Below, piece by piece: positions 28,357 through 37,471 of a stretch of DNA of 64,000 nt. This stretch comes from Dietzia sp. NCCP-2495 (lineage in GTDB: Bacteria; Actinomycetota; Actinomycetes; Mycobacteriales; Mycobacteriaceae): contig NZ_BRVN01000002.1 of assembly GCF_026011735.1 (NCBI RefSeq), positions 186,001 to 250,000 on the forward strand. The letters are read 5' to 3'. The notes below the pieces were generated by a model. That model saw only the letters and a list, made by a program, of their open reading frames with translations, was not told where the DNA came from and made no database searches. Positions within the stretch are counted from its first letter, which is position 1; the number at the start of each line of letters is the position of its first letter. Both the position numbers and the translations under genes were made by a program.

Positions 28357-29787
28357 ATGACCGAGAAAGCACCGGGCGGACTGTCCGGGCACCTGGTGGA
28401 CTTCGTCGACGCCCTGCGCCGCAAGGGCATCCCGGTCGGCCCGAGCGAGGCCGTCGACGCGGCCGCGGCGATGGTGCACATCGACCTGCTGGACCGGGAT
28501 GCACTCCGCGAGGCACTCGCGGCGACGATTCTGCACAAGCCCACCCACCGGGGCGTCTTCGACCAGCTCTTCGACCTGTGGTTCCCCGTCGGTATCGGCG
28601 CGGCCACCAGGGACGACGTGCTGGCAGTAGAGGTGGAGATCCCGACCGACGAGAACGGGCGGGTGGACCCCGAGGCGCTCAACGAGCTCATCGCCTCCCT
28701 GCTGCTCGAGGGCACCGACGAGTCGCGGGAGAAGGCGCGCGTCCTGGCGGAGATGCTCGTGGAACAGCTGGGCTCGTATGACTCCGCGGGCGGCCAGCGC
28801 TTCTCCGCCTACCAGGCGCTGAGCCCGCTGGACACCAGTAAGATCATGCAGAAGATCCTCGATGGACTCCTCGGCGCGGATCCGTTCGACCCGGACGGAT
28901 CCAAGCATCACGCGGAGAAGGCGGCCGCCGCCAACTCCGCCGCGGACATGGTGCGGGGCTTCCTCCGTGAGGTCGCCGACGAGACCCGCCGCCGGACCGC
29001 CGAGACCGTCGGACGGGACAGGGTCGCCCAGTACGCGGTGGGGCAGGCCGCCGAACAGGTCGACTTCCTCCGCGCCAACGATCAGGACCTCCAGGCACTG
29101 CGCCGCCGGGTGGGGCCACTGGCCCGGCAGCTGGGCAGCCGGCTGGCCGCTCGTCGTCGTCGACATCGTCACGGTGCGATCGACATGCGCAAGACGATGC
29201 GCAAATCCATGTCGACCGGCGGTGTGCCGGTCGAGCTCGTCCTCCGCAAGCCCCGGCCGGCCCGCCCGGAACTGGTGGTGCTCTGCGACGTCTCGGGATC
29301 GGTGGCCGGGTTCAGCCACTTCACGCTGCAACTCGTGCACTCACTACGTGAGCAGTTCTCCCGCGTGCGGGTGTTCGCGTTCGTCGACACCACCGACGAG
29401 GTCACCTCGTTCTTCGAGGCGGGGGCCGACCTAGGCTCGGCCATGAGCCGCATGGTGCGCGAGGCGGAGATCGTCACCTACGACGGTCACTCGGACTACG
29501 GGCACGCCCTGTCCGGCTTCGCCGACAGGTACGCACACACCCTCACCCGCACCGGCTCGCTGCTGATCCTCGGCGACGCCCGGAACAACTACCGGGACCC
29601 GTCCGTCGAGGCACTGGAGTTCGTCAGCGAGCGCGTGGGCCACACCCACTGGCTCAACCCCGAGCCGAAGACGCAATGGGGAACAGGCGACTCCGCCGCC
29701 AAGCTCTACTCGCAGTACGTCCCCATGCACGAGTGCCGGAACGTGGAACAGCTCACCTCCGTCGTCTCCGGTCTGCTCCCGGTGTGA
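28357..29787 (+). CDS. VWA-domain protein (CoxE-like), MoxR partner
   Basis: 476-residue protein. The N-terminal half is helical with charged stretches. The C-terminal von Willebrand A domain has the metal site DVSGS (about residue 311), followed by [11 protein letters not shown] and ILGDARNNY. Proteins like this pair with MoxR ATPases, and CoxE is involved in maturing Mo/Cu CO dehydrogenase; no CO dehydrogenase genes are in this window. GAGGGGGAG, part of the last 18-bp repeat, lies before ATG 28357. Confidence 0.88.
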   Translation: MTEKAPGGLSGHLVDFVDALRRKGIPVGPSEAVDAAAAMVHIDLLDRDALREALAATILHKPTHRGVFDQLFDLWFPVGIGAATRDDVLAVEVEIPTDENGRVDPEALNELIASLLLEGTDESREKARVLAEMLVEQLGSYDSAGGQRFSAYQALSPLDTSKIMQKILDGLLGADPFDPDGSKHHAEKAAAANSAADMVRGFLREVADETRRRTAETVGRDRVAQYAVGQAAEQVDFLRANDQDLQALRRRVGPLARQLGSRLAARRRRHRHGAIDMRKTMRKSMSTGGVPVELVLRKPRPARPELVVLCDVSGSVAGFSHFTLQLVHSLREQFSRVRVFAFVDTTDEVTSFFEAGADLGSAMSRMVREAEIVTYDGHSDYGHALSGFADRYAHTLTRTGSLLILGDARNNYRDPSVEALEFVSERVGHTHWLNPEPKTQWGTGDSAAKLYSQYVPMHECRNVEQLTSVVSGLLPV

Positions 29788-29835
29788 CCGGGCGACCAGC
29801 GGTGCCGGTGACGAGGGGACCCGAGCCCCTGCCGA

Positions 29836-29841
29836 TAGACT
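29836..29841 (+). promoter_or_regulatory. candidate -10 (TAGACT) for nadD operon
   Basis: TAGACT lies eight bases before ATG 29850, consistent with a leaderless or near-leaderless transcript for nadD-rsfS-gpgP-degV. Confidence 0.45.
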
Positions 29842-29849
29842 CCACCATC

Positions 29850-30566
29850 ATGACCACGACAGGACCCGCCGCGAATAGTCGGCGCCGCATCGGAGTGATG
29901 GGCGGGACGTTCGACCCCATCCACCACGGACACCTTGTCGCGGCCAGCGAGGTGGCGCACAGGTTCGGCCTCGACGACGTGGTGTTCGTCCCCACCGGTG
30001 AGCCCTGGCAGAAGGACTCGCGCAAGGTCTCGCCGGCCGAGGACCGCTACCTGATGACGGTCATCGCGACCGCCTCCAACCCGCGGTTCTCGGTCAGTCG
30101 TGTCGACATCGACCGTGGCGGACCCACCTACACGGTGGACACGCTCAAGGACCTGCTGCGCCAGCAGCCCGACGTGGACCTGTACTTCATCACCGGCGCC
30201 GACGCGCTCGAGAAGATCCTCACCTGGCGCGGCTGGGAAGAGATGTTCGGCCTGGCGAGTTTCGTCGGGGTCTCGCGCCCCGGCTTCGAGTTGTCCGACA
30301 CCCATCTCGCCCAGATCGACGACGGGCGGGTCCACCTGCTGGAGATCCCGGCACTGGCGATCTCGTCGACCGAATGCCGCCGCCGAGCCGCCGAGAACGC
30401 TCCCGTCTGGTACCTCGTACCCGACGGCGTGGTGCAGTACATCGCCAAACGCAACCTCTACCGGCCGGAAGGGTCCACCAGACTCGACGGCACCCCCGCA
30501 GTGACGGCCCCGGTACACCGGGAAGCCGAGCCCACCGACCCCCATCACGAGGAGATCCCACAGTGA
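29850..30566 (+). CDS. nadD: nicotinate-nucleotide adenylyltransferase
   Basis: 238-residue enzyme that adenylates nicotinate mononucleotide in NAD synthesis. [12 protein letters not shown] (about 18-29) is the nucleotidyltransferase (T/H)xGH region, and ISSTECRRR the C-terminal ISSTxxR motif. The last ~30 residues are a Pro/His-rich extension. The stop overlaps the rsfS start (GTGA). nadD-rsfS adjacency is widely conserved. Confidence 0.95.
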   Translation: MTTTGPAANSRRRIGVMGGTFDPIHHGHLVAASEVAHRFGLDDVVFVPTGEPWQKDSRKVSPAEDRYLMTVIATASNPRFSVSRVDIDRGGPTYTVDTLKDLLRQQPDVDLYFITGADALEKILTWRGWEEMFGLASFVGVSRPGFELSDTHLAQIDDGRVHLLEIPALAISSTECRRRAAENAPVWYLVPDGVVQYIAKRNLYRPEGSTRLDGTPAVTAPVHREAEPTDPHHEEIPQ

Positions 30567-31003
30567 CAGCTAGCCCCGAGGCCCTGGAAATGGCCGCCAT
30601 CGCGGCCCGCGCCGCCGACGACAAACTCGCGACGAACATCATCGTGCTCGACGTGTCCGGCCAACTCGTCATCACCGACGCCTTCGTCGTGGCCTCCGCC
30701 GACACCGAGCGCCAGGTCAACGCCGTGGTCGAGGAGATCGAGGACAAGCTCCGCGAGGCGGGTCACAAGCCGCTGCGTCGAGAGGGCACCCGCGAGGGCC
30801 GCTGGGCGCTCCTCGACTACAACGAGCTCGTGGTCCACGTCCAGCACGTCGACGAGCGTGACTACTACGCGCTCGACCGCCTCTGGAAGGACTGCCCGGT
30901 CGTCGAGATCGAGGGCGTCGAGACCGGGAACCGCCCCGTGGCCGAGCACACCGTCGACGACTCTCTGGCGCCCGAGGAGCCGCAGCGGGAGCCGGAGCTC
31001 TGA
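30563..31003 (+). CDS. rsfS: ribosomal silencing factor RsfS
   Basis: 146-residue protein that binds L14 on the 50S subunit and blocks subunit joining during starvation. [16 protein letters not shown] and [15 protein letters not shown] are family signatures. GTG 30563 overlaps the nadD stop. The acidic tail (about residues 125-146) extends beyond the usual domain. Confidence 0.94.
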   Translation: MTASPEALEMAAIAARAADDKLATNIIVLDVSGQLVITDAFVVASADTERQVNAVVEEIEDKLREAGHKPLRREGTREGRWALLDYNELVVHVQHVDERDYYALDRLWKDCPVVEIEGVETGNRPVAEHTVDDSLAPEEPQREPEL

Positions 31004-31009
31004 CCCACG

Positions 31010-31708
31010 GTGACCCGTCGTCTCCTCCTCCTCCGGCACGGACAGACCAACTACAACGCGTCTTTCCGCATGCAGGGTCAGCTGGACACCGACCTCAGTG
31101 AGCTCGGCGTCCGGCAGGCGCACGCCGTGGGCCGGTTCCTCGCACCACGACGTCCCTGGATGATCCTGTCCTCGGACCTCCGTCGTGCCCGGGACACGGC
31201 CGCGGCGCTGGCGACGGAGGTGGGACTGGACGTTCTCACGGACACCCGGCTGCGGGAGACCAATCTCGGCCTGTGGCAGGGGATGACCCACTCCGAGGTC
31301 GACGCGCAGTGGCCCGATGCCCGGCAGCAGTGGCGGGGCCGCCCGCGGTGGTCACCGCCCGAAGGGGAGAGCCGGATCGACGTCGCACGGCGGACCCGGG
31401 CGGTTGTCGACGAGTTGGTGCACCAGTCGCCGCAGTGGAGTGAACATCCCGCGGTCATCGTCGCCCACGGCGGCGCGATCGCGGCTCTGACCGCCGCACT
31501 CCTGGAACTTCCGGTGGAGCAGTACCCGGTGTTCAACGGACTGGGTAACACTTGTTGGGTGCAACTGTCCGCGCATCCCCGCCCCGGCGGTGCAGACCAT
31601 TCGGTCGTCGACCCCGAGGTCGCCCCGGTCACCGACGCCGCACGGGACGTCGTGTGGCGCCTGGACCAGTGGAACGCCGGCATCACCACCCCGCTGGAGA
31701 CACCGTGA
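31010..31708 (+). CDS. gpgP: histidine phosphatase, probable glucosyl-3-phosphoglycerate phosphatase
   Basis: 232-residue histidine-phosphatase-family enzyme. LLRHGQTNYN contains the catalytic H10. LRETNLGLWQGM and VIVAHGGAIAAL hold the second half of the site. In M. tuberculosis the gene in this exact position (after rsfS) is GpgP, which dephosphorylates glucosyl-3-phosphoglycerate on the way to methylglucose lipopolysaccharide. The assignment rests on family plus synteny; phosphoglycerate mutase activity is less likely. It begins at GTG 31010 and overlaps degV (GTGA). Confidence 0.85.
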   Translation: MTRRLLLLRHGQTNYNASFRMQGQLDTDLSELGVRQAHAVGRFLAPRRPWMILSSDLRRARDTAAALATEVGLDVLTDTRLRETNLGLWQGMTHSEVDAQWPDARQQWRGRPRWSPPEGESRIDVARRTRAVVDELVHQSPQWSEHPAVIVAHGGAIAALTAALLELPVEQYPVFNGLGNTCWVQLSAHPRPGGADHSVVDPEVAPVTDAARDVVWRLDQWNAGITTPLETP

Positions 31709-32535
31709 CCGTCCGCCTCGTCACCGACTCGACCTCAGATCTCCCCGCGGAGTGGATCCGCGATTTCGGCATCACGGTCGTGCCGCTGCACGTGGTCGAG
31801 GAGAACGACAAGACCGTCTCCACCGCGGCGGTCACACCCGACCAGCTTGCCGAGATCTACGAGCGTCTGCTGTCGGACCCGGACTGCACGGGCATCGTCT
31901 CGGTGCACCTGTCCCGCGGACTGTCCCGGACGTGGGAGTCCGCGGCCGACGCCGCCACCCGGTTCGGCGGGCGCGTGCTCGTGTCCGACTCGCGCGGGGC
32001 CGGCATGGCTTACGGTGCGGCGGTCGCGCAGTGTGCGTGGGCGGCGACGAACGGGCTGGGCCTGTCGGGCGTCTATGACCTCGCGGAACGGCTCTGTCGT
32101 GGGGCGTCGACCTTCGCCGCGTTGGAGTCTCTGGAGAGTCTCCGTCGCGGTGGCCGGATCAGTGCCGTCGCCGCCATCTTCGGTGGCGTGCTGGCGATGC
32201 GCCCGGTGATCGTGCTGCGGGGCGGCACCGTCGATCTGTCCGCGAAGGCCCGCACCACCACCAAGGCGCATCAGCGACTCCGGGCGCTGCTGCGCGACGA
32301 GATCGAGCGAACCGACGTCCTGGTGGTGGTCCACCACCACGAGGCGGCCGAGCGCGCCGAGGAGATGGCCACCGAGATCCGCAAGGAGACGCAGTTCCCC
32401 GAACGGGTGATGCTCGTCGAGTTCGACGAGGTTCTGGCCTGGCACCTGGGTCCGGGAACGGTGGGGGTGTCGGTCACGGCACTCGACGATCCTGAATTCC
32501 CCATCCCCTCTCCTTCTCCACAGTCCGTCGACTGA
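31705..32535 (+). CDS. DegV-family fatty-acid-binding protein
   Basis: 276-residue DegV protein. It starts VRLVTDSTSDLP, continues with VSVHLSRGLSRTWESA and SDSRGAGMAYG, and has SLESLRRGGRIS. Such proteins bind a fatty acid and, in firmicutes, present it to fatty-acid kinase; no kinase gene is nearby. GTG 31705 overlaps gpgP. The C-terminal tail is Pro/Ser-rich. Confidence 0.9.
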   Translation: MTVRLVTDSTSDLPAEWIRDFGITVVPLHVVEENDKTVSTAAVTPDQLAEIYERLLSDPDCTGIVSVHLSRGLSRTWESAADAATRFGGRVLVSDSRGAGMAYGAAVAQCAWAATNGLGLSGVYDLAERLCRGASTFAALESLESLRRGGRISAVAAIFGGVLAMRPVIVLRGGTVDLSAKARTTTKAHQRLRALLRDEIERTDVLVVVHHHEAAERAEEMATEIRKETQFPERVMLVEFDEVLAWHLGPGTVGVSVTALDDPEFPIPSPSPQSVD

Positions 32536-32573
32536 GCGCCGCCTTCCGGGCGGGAGTGCGACGACGCCGGGTC

Positions 32574-32579
32574 TAGCGT
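32574..32579 (+). promoter_or_regulatory. candidate -10 (TAGCGT) for leaderless comEA
   Basis: TAGCGT ends seven bases before ATG 32587, in the 51-base gap after degV. Confidence 0.4.
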
Positions 32580-32586
32580 CGGCGCC

Positions 32587-33663
32587 ATGCGAACCGACAC
32601 CCGGGCCAGACCCGCCGCACCGGCCGACGCCGTGCGGGACTCGACGAGGTCCACGGCGTTGGACCGTCTCGCCACGGTGGCCACTGTCGCCACTGGTGCT
32701 ACGGGCTCCTCGACGGCGAAACCGGCGGCACCGTCGCCTGCCGTCCAGGCAACACCCACGTCCACTGTCGAGGCCGCACCGCCGTCCGCGGTACCACCAT
32801 CCGCCCCGGCCCGAGCGACCGTGCCGTGGATGGTCGACGACCCGGACGGTGAGCGGCCCGAGCGCATCGCCCCCGAGGAGGTCGACCTCGCTGCGTGGGC
32901 GGACCCACCGTGGTGGCGCCGGATCCGATGGGCTCCCGATCGACTGGCGGGGATCGCCCTCGTGGTGCTGGTGGTCGGTCTGGGTGCGTTCTCCGTCCAT
33001 CGGCTGCTGTCCACCGTTCCGGCCGGCGCACCCGTGCCCGAGTTACCGCTGGCCACACCGGGCGAGACGCCCGCGGCGGATGCCGCTCGTACTCCGTCGA
33101 TCACGGGTGAGCAGGAGCCGCCGACCTCGGCCGGTGCGGAGGCGGAGGCGGCGGGGGAGCCCGTCGTCGTCGCCGTCGTCGGCATGGTGGCTCGCAGTGG
33201 CCTGGTCACCCTCGCGCCCGGAGCGCGCGTCGCCGACGCGCTCGACCGGGCGGGCGGGGTCCTCGACGGAGGGGACAGCGACGGCCTCAACCTGGCGCGC
33301 CGGGTGGCCGACGGCGAGCAGATACTCGTCGGTGTTGCACCGGGACCGGAAGGGCCTCTCGGTCCGCGCAGCGGCATCGTGGGACCGGGCACGGATTCCC
33401 CGCCCTCGGCCCCCGGTGCACCGCAGGCGCCGCCGGCACAGTCCGGCGGTGCCGATGCCGCGGCATCGCCGGATCTGGTGAACATCAACACCGCTGACGC
33501 CACGGCGCTGGACGGTCTGCCCGGGGTGGGGCCGGTGACCGCGGCGTCGATCCTGGCCTGGCGCGCTGCGAACGGACCGTTCGGGAGCGTGGACCAACTC
33601 GCCGAGGTCGACGGCATCGGTCCGGCAACGCTGGCCCGCCTCCGGCCACTCGTCACGGTGTGA
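32587..33663 (+). CDS. comEA: ComEA-like DNA-binding membrane protein
   Basis: 358-residue DNA-uptake receptor. A long Ala/Pro/Thr-rich cytoplasmic N-terminus precedes one membrane segment (about residues 118-138, LAGIALVVLVVGLGAF). An SLBB-like domain follows (VVAVVGMVARSGLVTL). The C-terminus has two helix-hairpin-helix motifs, LVNINTADATALDGLPGVGP and AEVDGIGPATLARLRPL. The N-terminal extension is longer than in Bacillus ComEA but usual for actinobacteria. comEC follows seven bases on. Confidence 0.9.
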   Translation: MRTDTRARPAAPADAVRDSTRSTALDRLATVATVATGATGSSTAKPAAPSPAVQATPTSTVEAAPPSAVPPSAPARATVPWMVDDPDGERPERIAPEEVDLAAWADPPWWRRIRWAPDRLAGIALVVLVVGLGAFSVHRLLSTVPAGAPVPELPLATPGETPAADAARTPSITGEQEPPTSAGAEAEAAGEPVVVAVVGMVARSGLVTLAPGARVADALDRAGGVLDGGDSDGLNLARRVADGEQILVGVAPGPEGPLGPRSGIVGPGTDSPPSAPGAPQAPPAQSGGADAAASPDLVNINTADATALDGLPGVGPVTAASILAWRAANGPFGSVDQLAEVDGIGPATLARLRPLVTV

Positions 33664-33669
33664 CCCCGC

Positions 33670-35118
33670 ATGACTGTCGAAGACCCCGACGTCCCGCCTC
33701 GTGTCCCGGCGACGCGGGACCTCCGCCTGGTTCTGCCGACTCTCGCGGTCCTGGTCGCGACCACGGCGACCTTCGGGCTCCGGCCGGCGCTGTCGGTCGC
33801 GGTGGCCGTGGTACTGGTCGGCGCCGCGGTGGTGGCAACGGTGTGGGCCCTCGTCGGCGGGACGCGGATCGGCGTGGACCGCACGGCGCTCGGGATGCTG
33901 ACGGTCATCCTCGTGACGGGAGCGGTGGCGGCCGGCAGCCAGGCGGCGCGGGTCCACGCGGTGGCCGCACATCCACTGCCCGCGATGGTCGGTCAACGGA
34001 CGGGGGTGGAGGGCGTGGTGACGGGGTTCGACAGGCCCGTGCGTTCGGGCGGGGTGATGGTGCCGATCCGGGTCGAGGTCGCCGGGTCCGGCCGGAACGC
34101 AACGGAGGCCGAGCTCGACATGGTGCTCCTCGCCAGCGACGGGTGGCGAGGGCTGCCGCCCGGAACCCGGGTGCGGGCGTCGGTGTCGGTTCTGGAGCCG
34201 ATGACCGCCGGGGACCTGCCGGTACTCCGGGCGCTCACGCCGCCGAAGGTGATCGGTGAACCGGGTCTGAGTGGCAGGCTCCCGGCTGGTGTACGAGAGC
34301 GGTTCAGGGAGGTCTCGGCCCGGGCGCTGAGGGGCGAGTCGGTGGGGTTGTTGCCGTCGTTCGTCCTCGGGGACGAGGGAGGGGTGTCCACCCGGACCCG
34401 GGACGAGTTCCGGGCGGCGGGGCTCTCGCACCTTGCGGCCGTGTCCGGTGCCAACACCACCTATGTCGTGGGTGCGGTCCTGCTCAGTGCTGCTGCACTC
34501 GGCGTGGGACGACGTGGGCGCATCGTGACCGCGGCGGTGGCGTTGGCGGCGTTCGTGACGGTGGTCGGACCGGAACCCGCGGTCCTGCGTGCTGCGGGGA
34601 CCGGTGCCATCGGGCTGGCGGCCCTGGCGGCACACCGGACGGGGCGGCCGCTGGCGGCGCTCGCCGCGATCGTGATGCTGGTGTCGGTGCTCGACCCGGC
34701 TACGGCGACAGGGGCGGGGTTCACGCTGTCGGTCGCGGCGACCGCGGCGTTGGTCCTGGCTGCGCGCCCGGTGGCCCAGTGGCTTCGTCAGCCGCGACTC
34801 GGACGGGAGTGGTTCCCCGGACGCGTGGCTGATGTCGTGGCAGTATGCATCGTCGCCCATCTTGCGACGCTGCCCGTGCTGATCGTCTCCGGCCTCGAGT
34901 CGGGGCCGTGGGCGTTGCCGGCGAATATCGCGGTGGCCCCGGCAGTGCCGATGGTGACGGTGTTGGGCACGCTCGCCGCGGCGGTCGGACCGGTGTGGGA
35001 GGAGGGGGCGGTGCTTCTCGCCGCGGCGTGCGCGCCTGCTCTGTGGTGGTTGGACGCGGTTGCCGGGGTCGTGGCGTCGCTGCCGGGATCGCCACGGTTC
35101 GAGCCTGCCGGAGCGTGA
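33670..35118 (+). CDS. comEC: ComEC-type DNA channel protein, short form
   Basis: 482-residue polytopic membrane protein with about ten hydrophobic segments. The competence-domain signature is DEFRAAGLSHLAAVSGANTT. The N-terminal soluble OB-like segment (GVEGVVTGFDRPV) is present. There is no C-terminal metallo-beta-lactamase nuclease domain, which longer ComEC proteins (700 or more residues) carry. The reading frame ends cleanly, so this is a short form rather than a truncation. It is coupled to comEA and followed by holA. Confidence 0.87.
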   Translation: MTVEDPDVPPRVPATRDLRLVLPTLAVLVATTATFGLRPALSVAVAVVLVGAAVVATVWALVGGTRIGVDRTALGMLTVILVTGAVAAGSQAARVHAVAAHPLPAMVGQRTGVEGVVTGFDRPVRSGGVMVPIRVEVAGSGRNATEAELDMVLLASDGWRGLPPGTRVRASVSVLEPMTAGDLPVLRALTPPKVIGEPGLSGRLPAGVRERFREVSARALRGESVGLLPSFVLGDEGGVSTRTRDEFRAAGLSHLAAVSGANTTYVVGAVLLSAAALGVGRRGRIVTAAVALAAFVTVVGPEPAVLRAAGTGAIGLAALAAHRTGRPLAALAAIVMLVSVLDPATATGAGFTLSVAATAALVLAARPVAQWLRQPRLGREWFPGRVADVVAVCIVAHLATLPVLIVSGLESGPWALPANIAVAPAVPMVTVLGTLAAAVGPVWEEGAVLLAAACAPALWWLDAVAGVVASLPGSPRFEPAGA

Positions 35119-35244
35119 TGCCGGAGCGTGAGTGAGGGGGAGAGGCCGGTGTCGTAGGCGCGTGGCACGATGTCGGGAGAGACGACTCGGATCTGCCGAC
35201 GGGCCCGCTCGGACGTCCGAGGCACCACGATGAGGAGATCAGCC

Positions 35245-36219
35245 ATGGCGACAGGCTCCGCGCCCGCACCGCTGCACCTGGTGCTGGGTGAGGACGAGTT
35301 CCTCACCGAACGCGCCACGTCGGGTGTCGTCGCCAGGGCGCGGGCCGCGACCCCTGCGGGAGAGGAACCGCCGGTGGTCTCTCGTCTGGGTGGGCCCGAG
35401 GTCACTGCGCCGCAGCTGTTCGAACTGCTCTCTCCCTCGTTGTTCGGCGAGGCGCGGATCGTGGTGATCACGGGTGCAGCGGAGTTGGGCAAGGACGCGG
35501 TGGCGGCGGTCCTGGATTCCGCCAAGGACCTCCCGGAGGAGACCGTCCTGATCGTGCAGCACACCGGCGGTGGGCGGGCCAAGTCGCTGGTCGCCGAGCT
35601 CCGCAAGGCGGGAGCCCAGGAGCACGCGGCGGGCAAGATCACCCGGCACACCGAGGTGGTCGGGTTCGTCCGCTCCGAGTTCAAGGGACTCAACGTCCGG
35701 GTGGCGCCGGAGGCCTGCGAGACGCTCGTGGAGGCGGTCGGCACGGACCTCCGGTCGCTCGCCGCGGCCTGCGACCAGTTGGTCTCGGACACCGGCGGAA
35801 AGGTCGATGTGGAGGCGGTGCGCAAGTACCACTCGGGCGTCGTGGGCGTCAGCGGCTTCACGATCGCGGAGCGCGCCGTTGGCGGCGATGTGGCGGGAGC
35901 TATCGAGGCGCTCGAGTGGGCACTGCACACCGGGGTGCCGGAGGTCGTGCTGGCGGATGCGTTGGCGGATGCGGTGAACTCGATCGCGATGGTCGGCACC
36001 CAGCGGGGCGCGAACCCGGGTGATCTGGCGCGGCAGGGGATGCCGCCGTGGAAGGTCAAGAAGGTCCAGGCCCAGACACGGTACTGGTCCATCGACACCT
36101 TGGGTACGGCACTCCAGGTCGTCGCGCGACTCAACGGTGAGGTCAAGGGGATGGCCGAGGACCCGTACTACGCCCTCGAACGTGCGGTTCGGCAGGTGGG
36201 TGTGCTGGCGTCGTCTTGA
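35245..36219 (+). CDS. holA: DNA polymerase III subunit delta
   Basis: 324-residue clamp-loader subunit. LHLVLGEDEFLTERA is the N-terminal family segment; TGAAELGKDAV, FVRSEFKGLNVRV and LRSLAAACDQLV follow, and the C-terminal domain includes YWSIDTLGTALQVVARL. ATG 35245 is chosen because GAGGAG is nine bases upstream; other in-frame ATGs lie at 35170 and 35230. It is convergent with rpsT, a conserved arrangement. Confidence 0.92.
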   Translation: MATGSAPAPLHLVLGEDEFLTERATSGVVARARAATPAGEEPPVVSRLGGPEVTAPQLFELLSPSLFGEARIVVITGAAELGKDAVAAVLDSAKDLPEETVLIVQHTGGGRAKSLVAELRKAGAQEHAAGKITRHTEVVGFVRSEFKGLNVRVAPEACETLVEAVGTDLRSLAAACDQLVSDTGGKVDVEAVRKYHSGVVGVSGFTIAERAVGGDVAGAIEALEWALHTGVPEVVLADALADAVNSIAMVGTQRGANPGDLARQGMPPWKVKKVQAQTRYWSIDTLGTALQVVARLNGEVKGMAEDPYYALERAVRQVGVLASS

Positions 36220-36237
36220 AATAGGCACCCGGCACCC

Positions 36238-36261
36238 GACGCCCGGCGGCTACCGGGCGTC
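36238..36261 (+). terminator. terminator after holA
   Basis: Perfect 9-bp stem (36238-36246 with 36253-36261), 6-base loop. A second 6-bp hairpin (36408-36425) overlaps the rpsT stop and may end rpsT. The sequence between shows only a repeated CTCCGGA. Confidence 0.7.
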
Positions 36262-36423
36262 AGGGGTCATCGCTGCGGCCGGGTGACAGTTCTCCGGAAA
36301 CTCTCCGGATACGACGAGGACCCACCGCACATCGCTGGGATGCAGGGTGGGCCCTCGGAGCCTCGTCGCGTCAGCAGGAGTTACGCGGGGCTATGGCGTC
36401 TCGCGGGGAGGCGCCGGGTCGCC

Positions 36424-36684
36424 TCAGAGCTGGTTGACAGCCTTGGCGAGCGCCGACTTCTTGTTGGCGGCCTGGTTCTTGTGGATGACACCCTTGGTGG
36501 CAGCCTTGTCGAGCTGACGCGTGGTGGCGACCAGCAGTGCGCCGGCGCGCTCCTTGTCGCCGGCATCCGCGGCGGCGCGGAGGTTGCGGATCGAGGTACG
36601 CAGAGCCGACTTGATCGACTGGTTGCGGAGGCGGTTGCGCTCGTTGGTGATGTTCCGCTTCTTCTGGGACTTGATGTTGGCCAC
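36424..36684 (-). CDS. rpsT: 30S ribosomal protein S20
   Basis: 86-residue small-subunit protein binding 16S r[23 protein letters not shown] and [16 protein letters not shown] are diagnostic. The start is GTG (36684) with AAAGGTG nine bases upstream. Confidence 0.98.
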   Translation of the reverse strand: MANIKSQKKRNITNERNRLRNQSIKSALRTSIRNLRAAADAGDKERAGALLVATTRQLDKAATKGVIHKNQAANKKSALAKAVNQL

Positions 36685-36802
36685 TCGTCACACCTTTGTG
36701 TCGTGTGTCGACGGCTCCATGTACGGATCCCGCCGAACTGATGTTGTGTCGTCTTTGTCCGCACACACGCGCATAACGGCATGTGGTGAACACCGACGGC
36801 CT

Positions 36803-36831
36803 AGCTTACCAGCGGGCTTGTCACCGGCCAA
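36803..36831 (-). promoter_or_regulatory. candidate rpsT promoter
   Basis: On the minus strand TTGGCC (36831-36826) and TAAGCT (36808-36803) are 17 bases apart, giving a leader of about 110 bases before rpsT. Confidence 0.5.
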
Positions 36832-36891
36832 AATGCGAGACAACGGCGGACCCTGCCGGCAGTGATCGGCGATGCCGCAGCCGGCACACCA

Positions 36892-37437
36892 CTACTTCCA
36901 GCCATACCCCCGGCGGAGCTCGTCGGCGACGCGGTCGAACTTCTCCCGCGGGCAGATGGCGCCCTCACGGCGGATGCCCTGTTCGGGAACATCGAGCACG
37001 CGATCGAGCCGCACCCAGCTGGGACGCCCCTCGGAGTCCCACGGCCCGCTGCCCATCGAGAGCCACCCCTCGTCGTCGTCACGCTTGGACTGCGAAGACA
37101 TCTGGAGGCCGAGCAGACGGTCTCCGTCCCGACCCACCACGAGGACCGGACGGTCCTTGCCCCGACCGTCGTTCTCCTCGAACTCCACCCACGTCCACAC
37201 GATCTCGCCCGGATCGGCCTGCCCGTCCATGTCGGGCGCGTAGGCGATGCCGCGTGCGCGGCTCGAAGTGGGCGCCGTAGAGGTGGTGGCCGGGCGGCCG
37301 TCGCCCCCGGAGTTCCGGCTCAGTGCAGGGGAGGCGCCGTTGTCCATTCGCTTCCGGACCTCACGGGCGACCGTCGGTCCGTAACGGCGGCCGAGCTGAA
37401 CAGCAGTGCGGCCCACGCGGGCCCAGTCGATAGCCAT
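36892..37437 (-). CDS. PemK/MazF-fold protein with N-terminal extension
   Basis: 181-residue protein. The C-terminal ~110 residues have the PemK/MazF barrel: ADPGEIVWTWVEFEE, RPVLVVGRDGDRLLGLQMSS and RPSWVRLDRVLDVP. The first ~70 residues are basic then Ser/Thr-rich and unlike MazF toxins. No antitoxin-sized gene overlaps or precedes it. A member of this family near lepA is common in actinobacteria, so it is more likely a conserved solitary protein than an active toxin-antitoxin module. TACGCT lies seven bases before the ATG. Confidence 0.75.
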   Translation of the reverse strand: MAIDWARVGRTAVQLGRRYGPTVAREVRKRMDNGASPALSRNSGGDGRPATTSTAPTSSRARGIAYAPDMDGQADPGEIVWTWVEFEENDGRGKDRPVLVVGRDGDRLLGLQMSSQSKRDDDEGWLSMGSGPWDSEGRPSWVRLDRVLDVPEQGIRREGAICPREKFDRVADELRRGYGWK

Positions 37438-37444
37438 GACGACA

Positions 37445-37463
37445 AGCGTAACGGCCGTAAAGT
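37445..37463. promoter_or_regulatory. divergent leaderless -10 pair
   Basis: Minus strand TACGCT (37450-37445) serves the PemK-like gene, seven bases from its ATG. Plus strand TAAAGT (37458-37463) is eight bases before GTG 37472. Only 34 bases separate the two start codons. Confidence 0.45.
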
Positions 37464-37471
37464 CGTCACCT

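Noticed and set aside
36283-36741. 152-codon plus-strand frame across rpsT
   Set aside because: Antisense to a ribosomal protein gene, no ribosome site, no recognisable domain.
36892-37437. Type II toxin-antitoxin operon
   Set aside because: Only the PemK-like gene is present; no small antitoxin frame lies upstream, and the divergent neighbour is an EthD-like protein of 254 residues.
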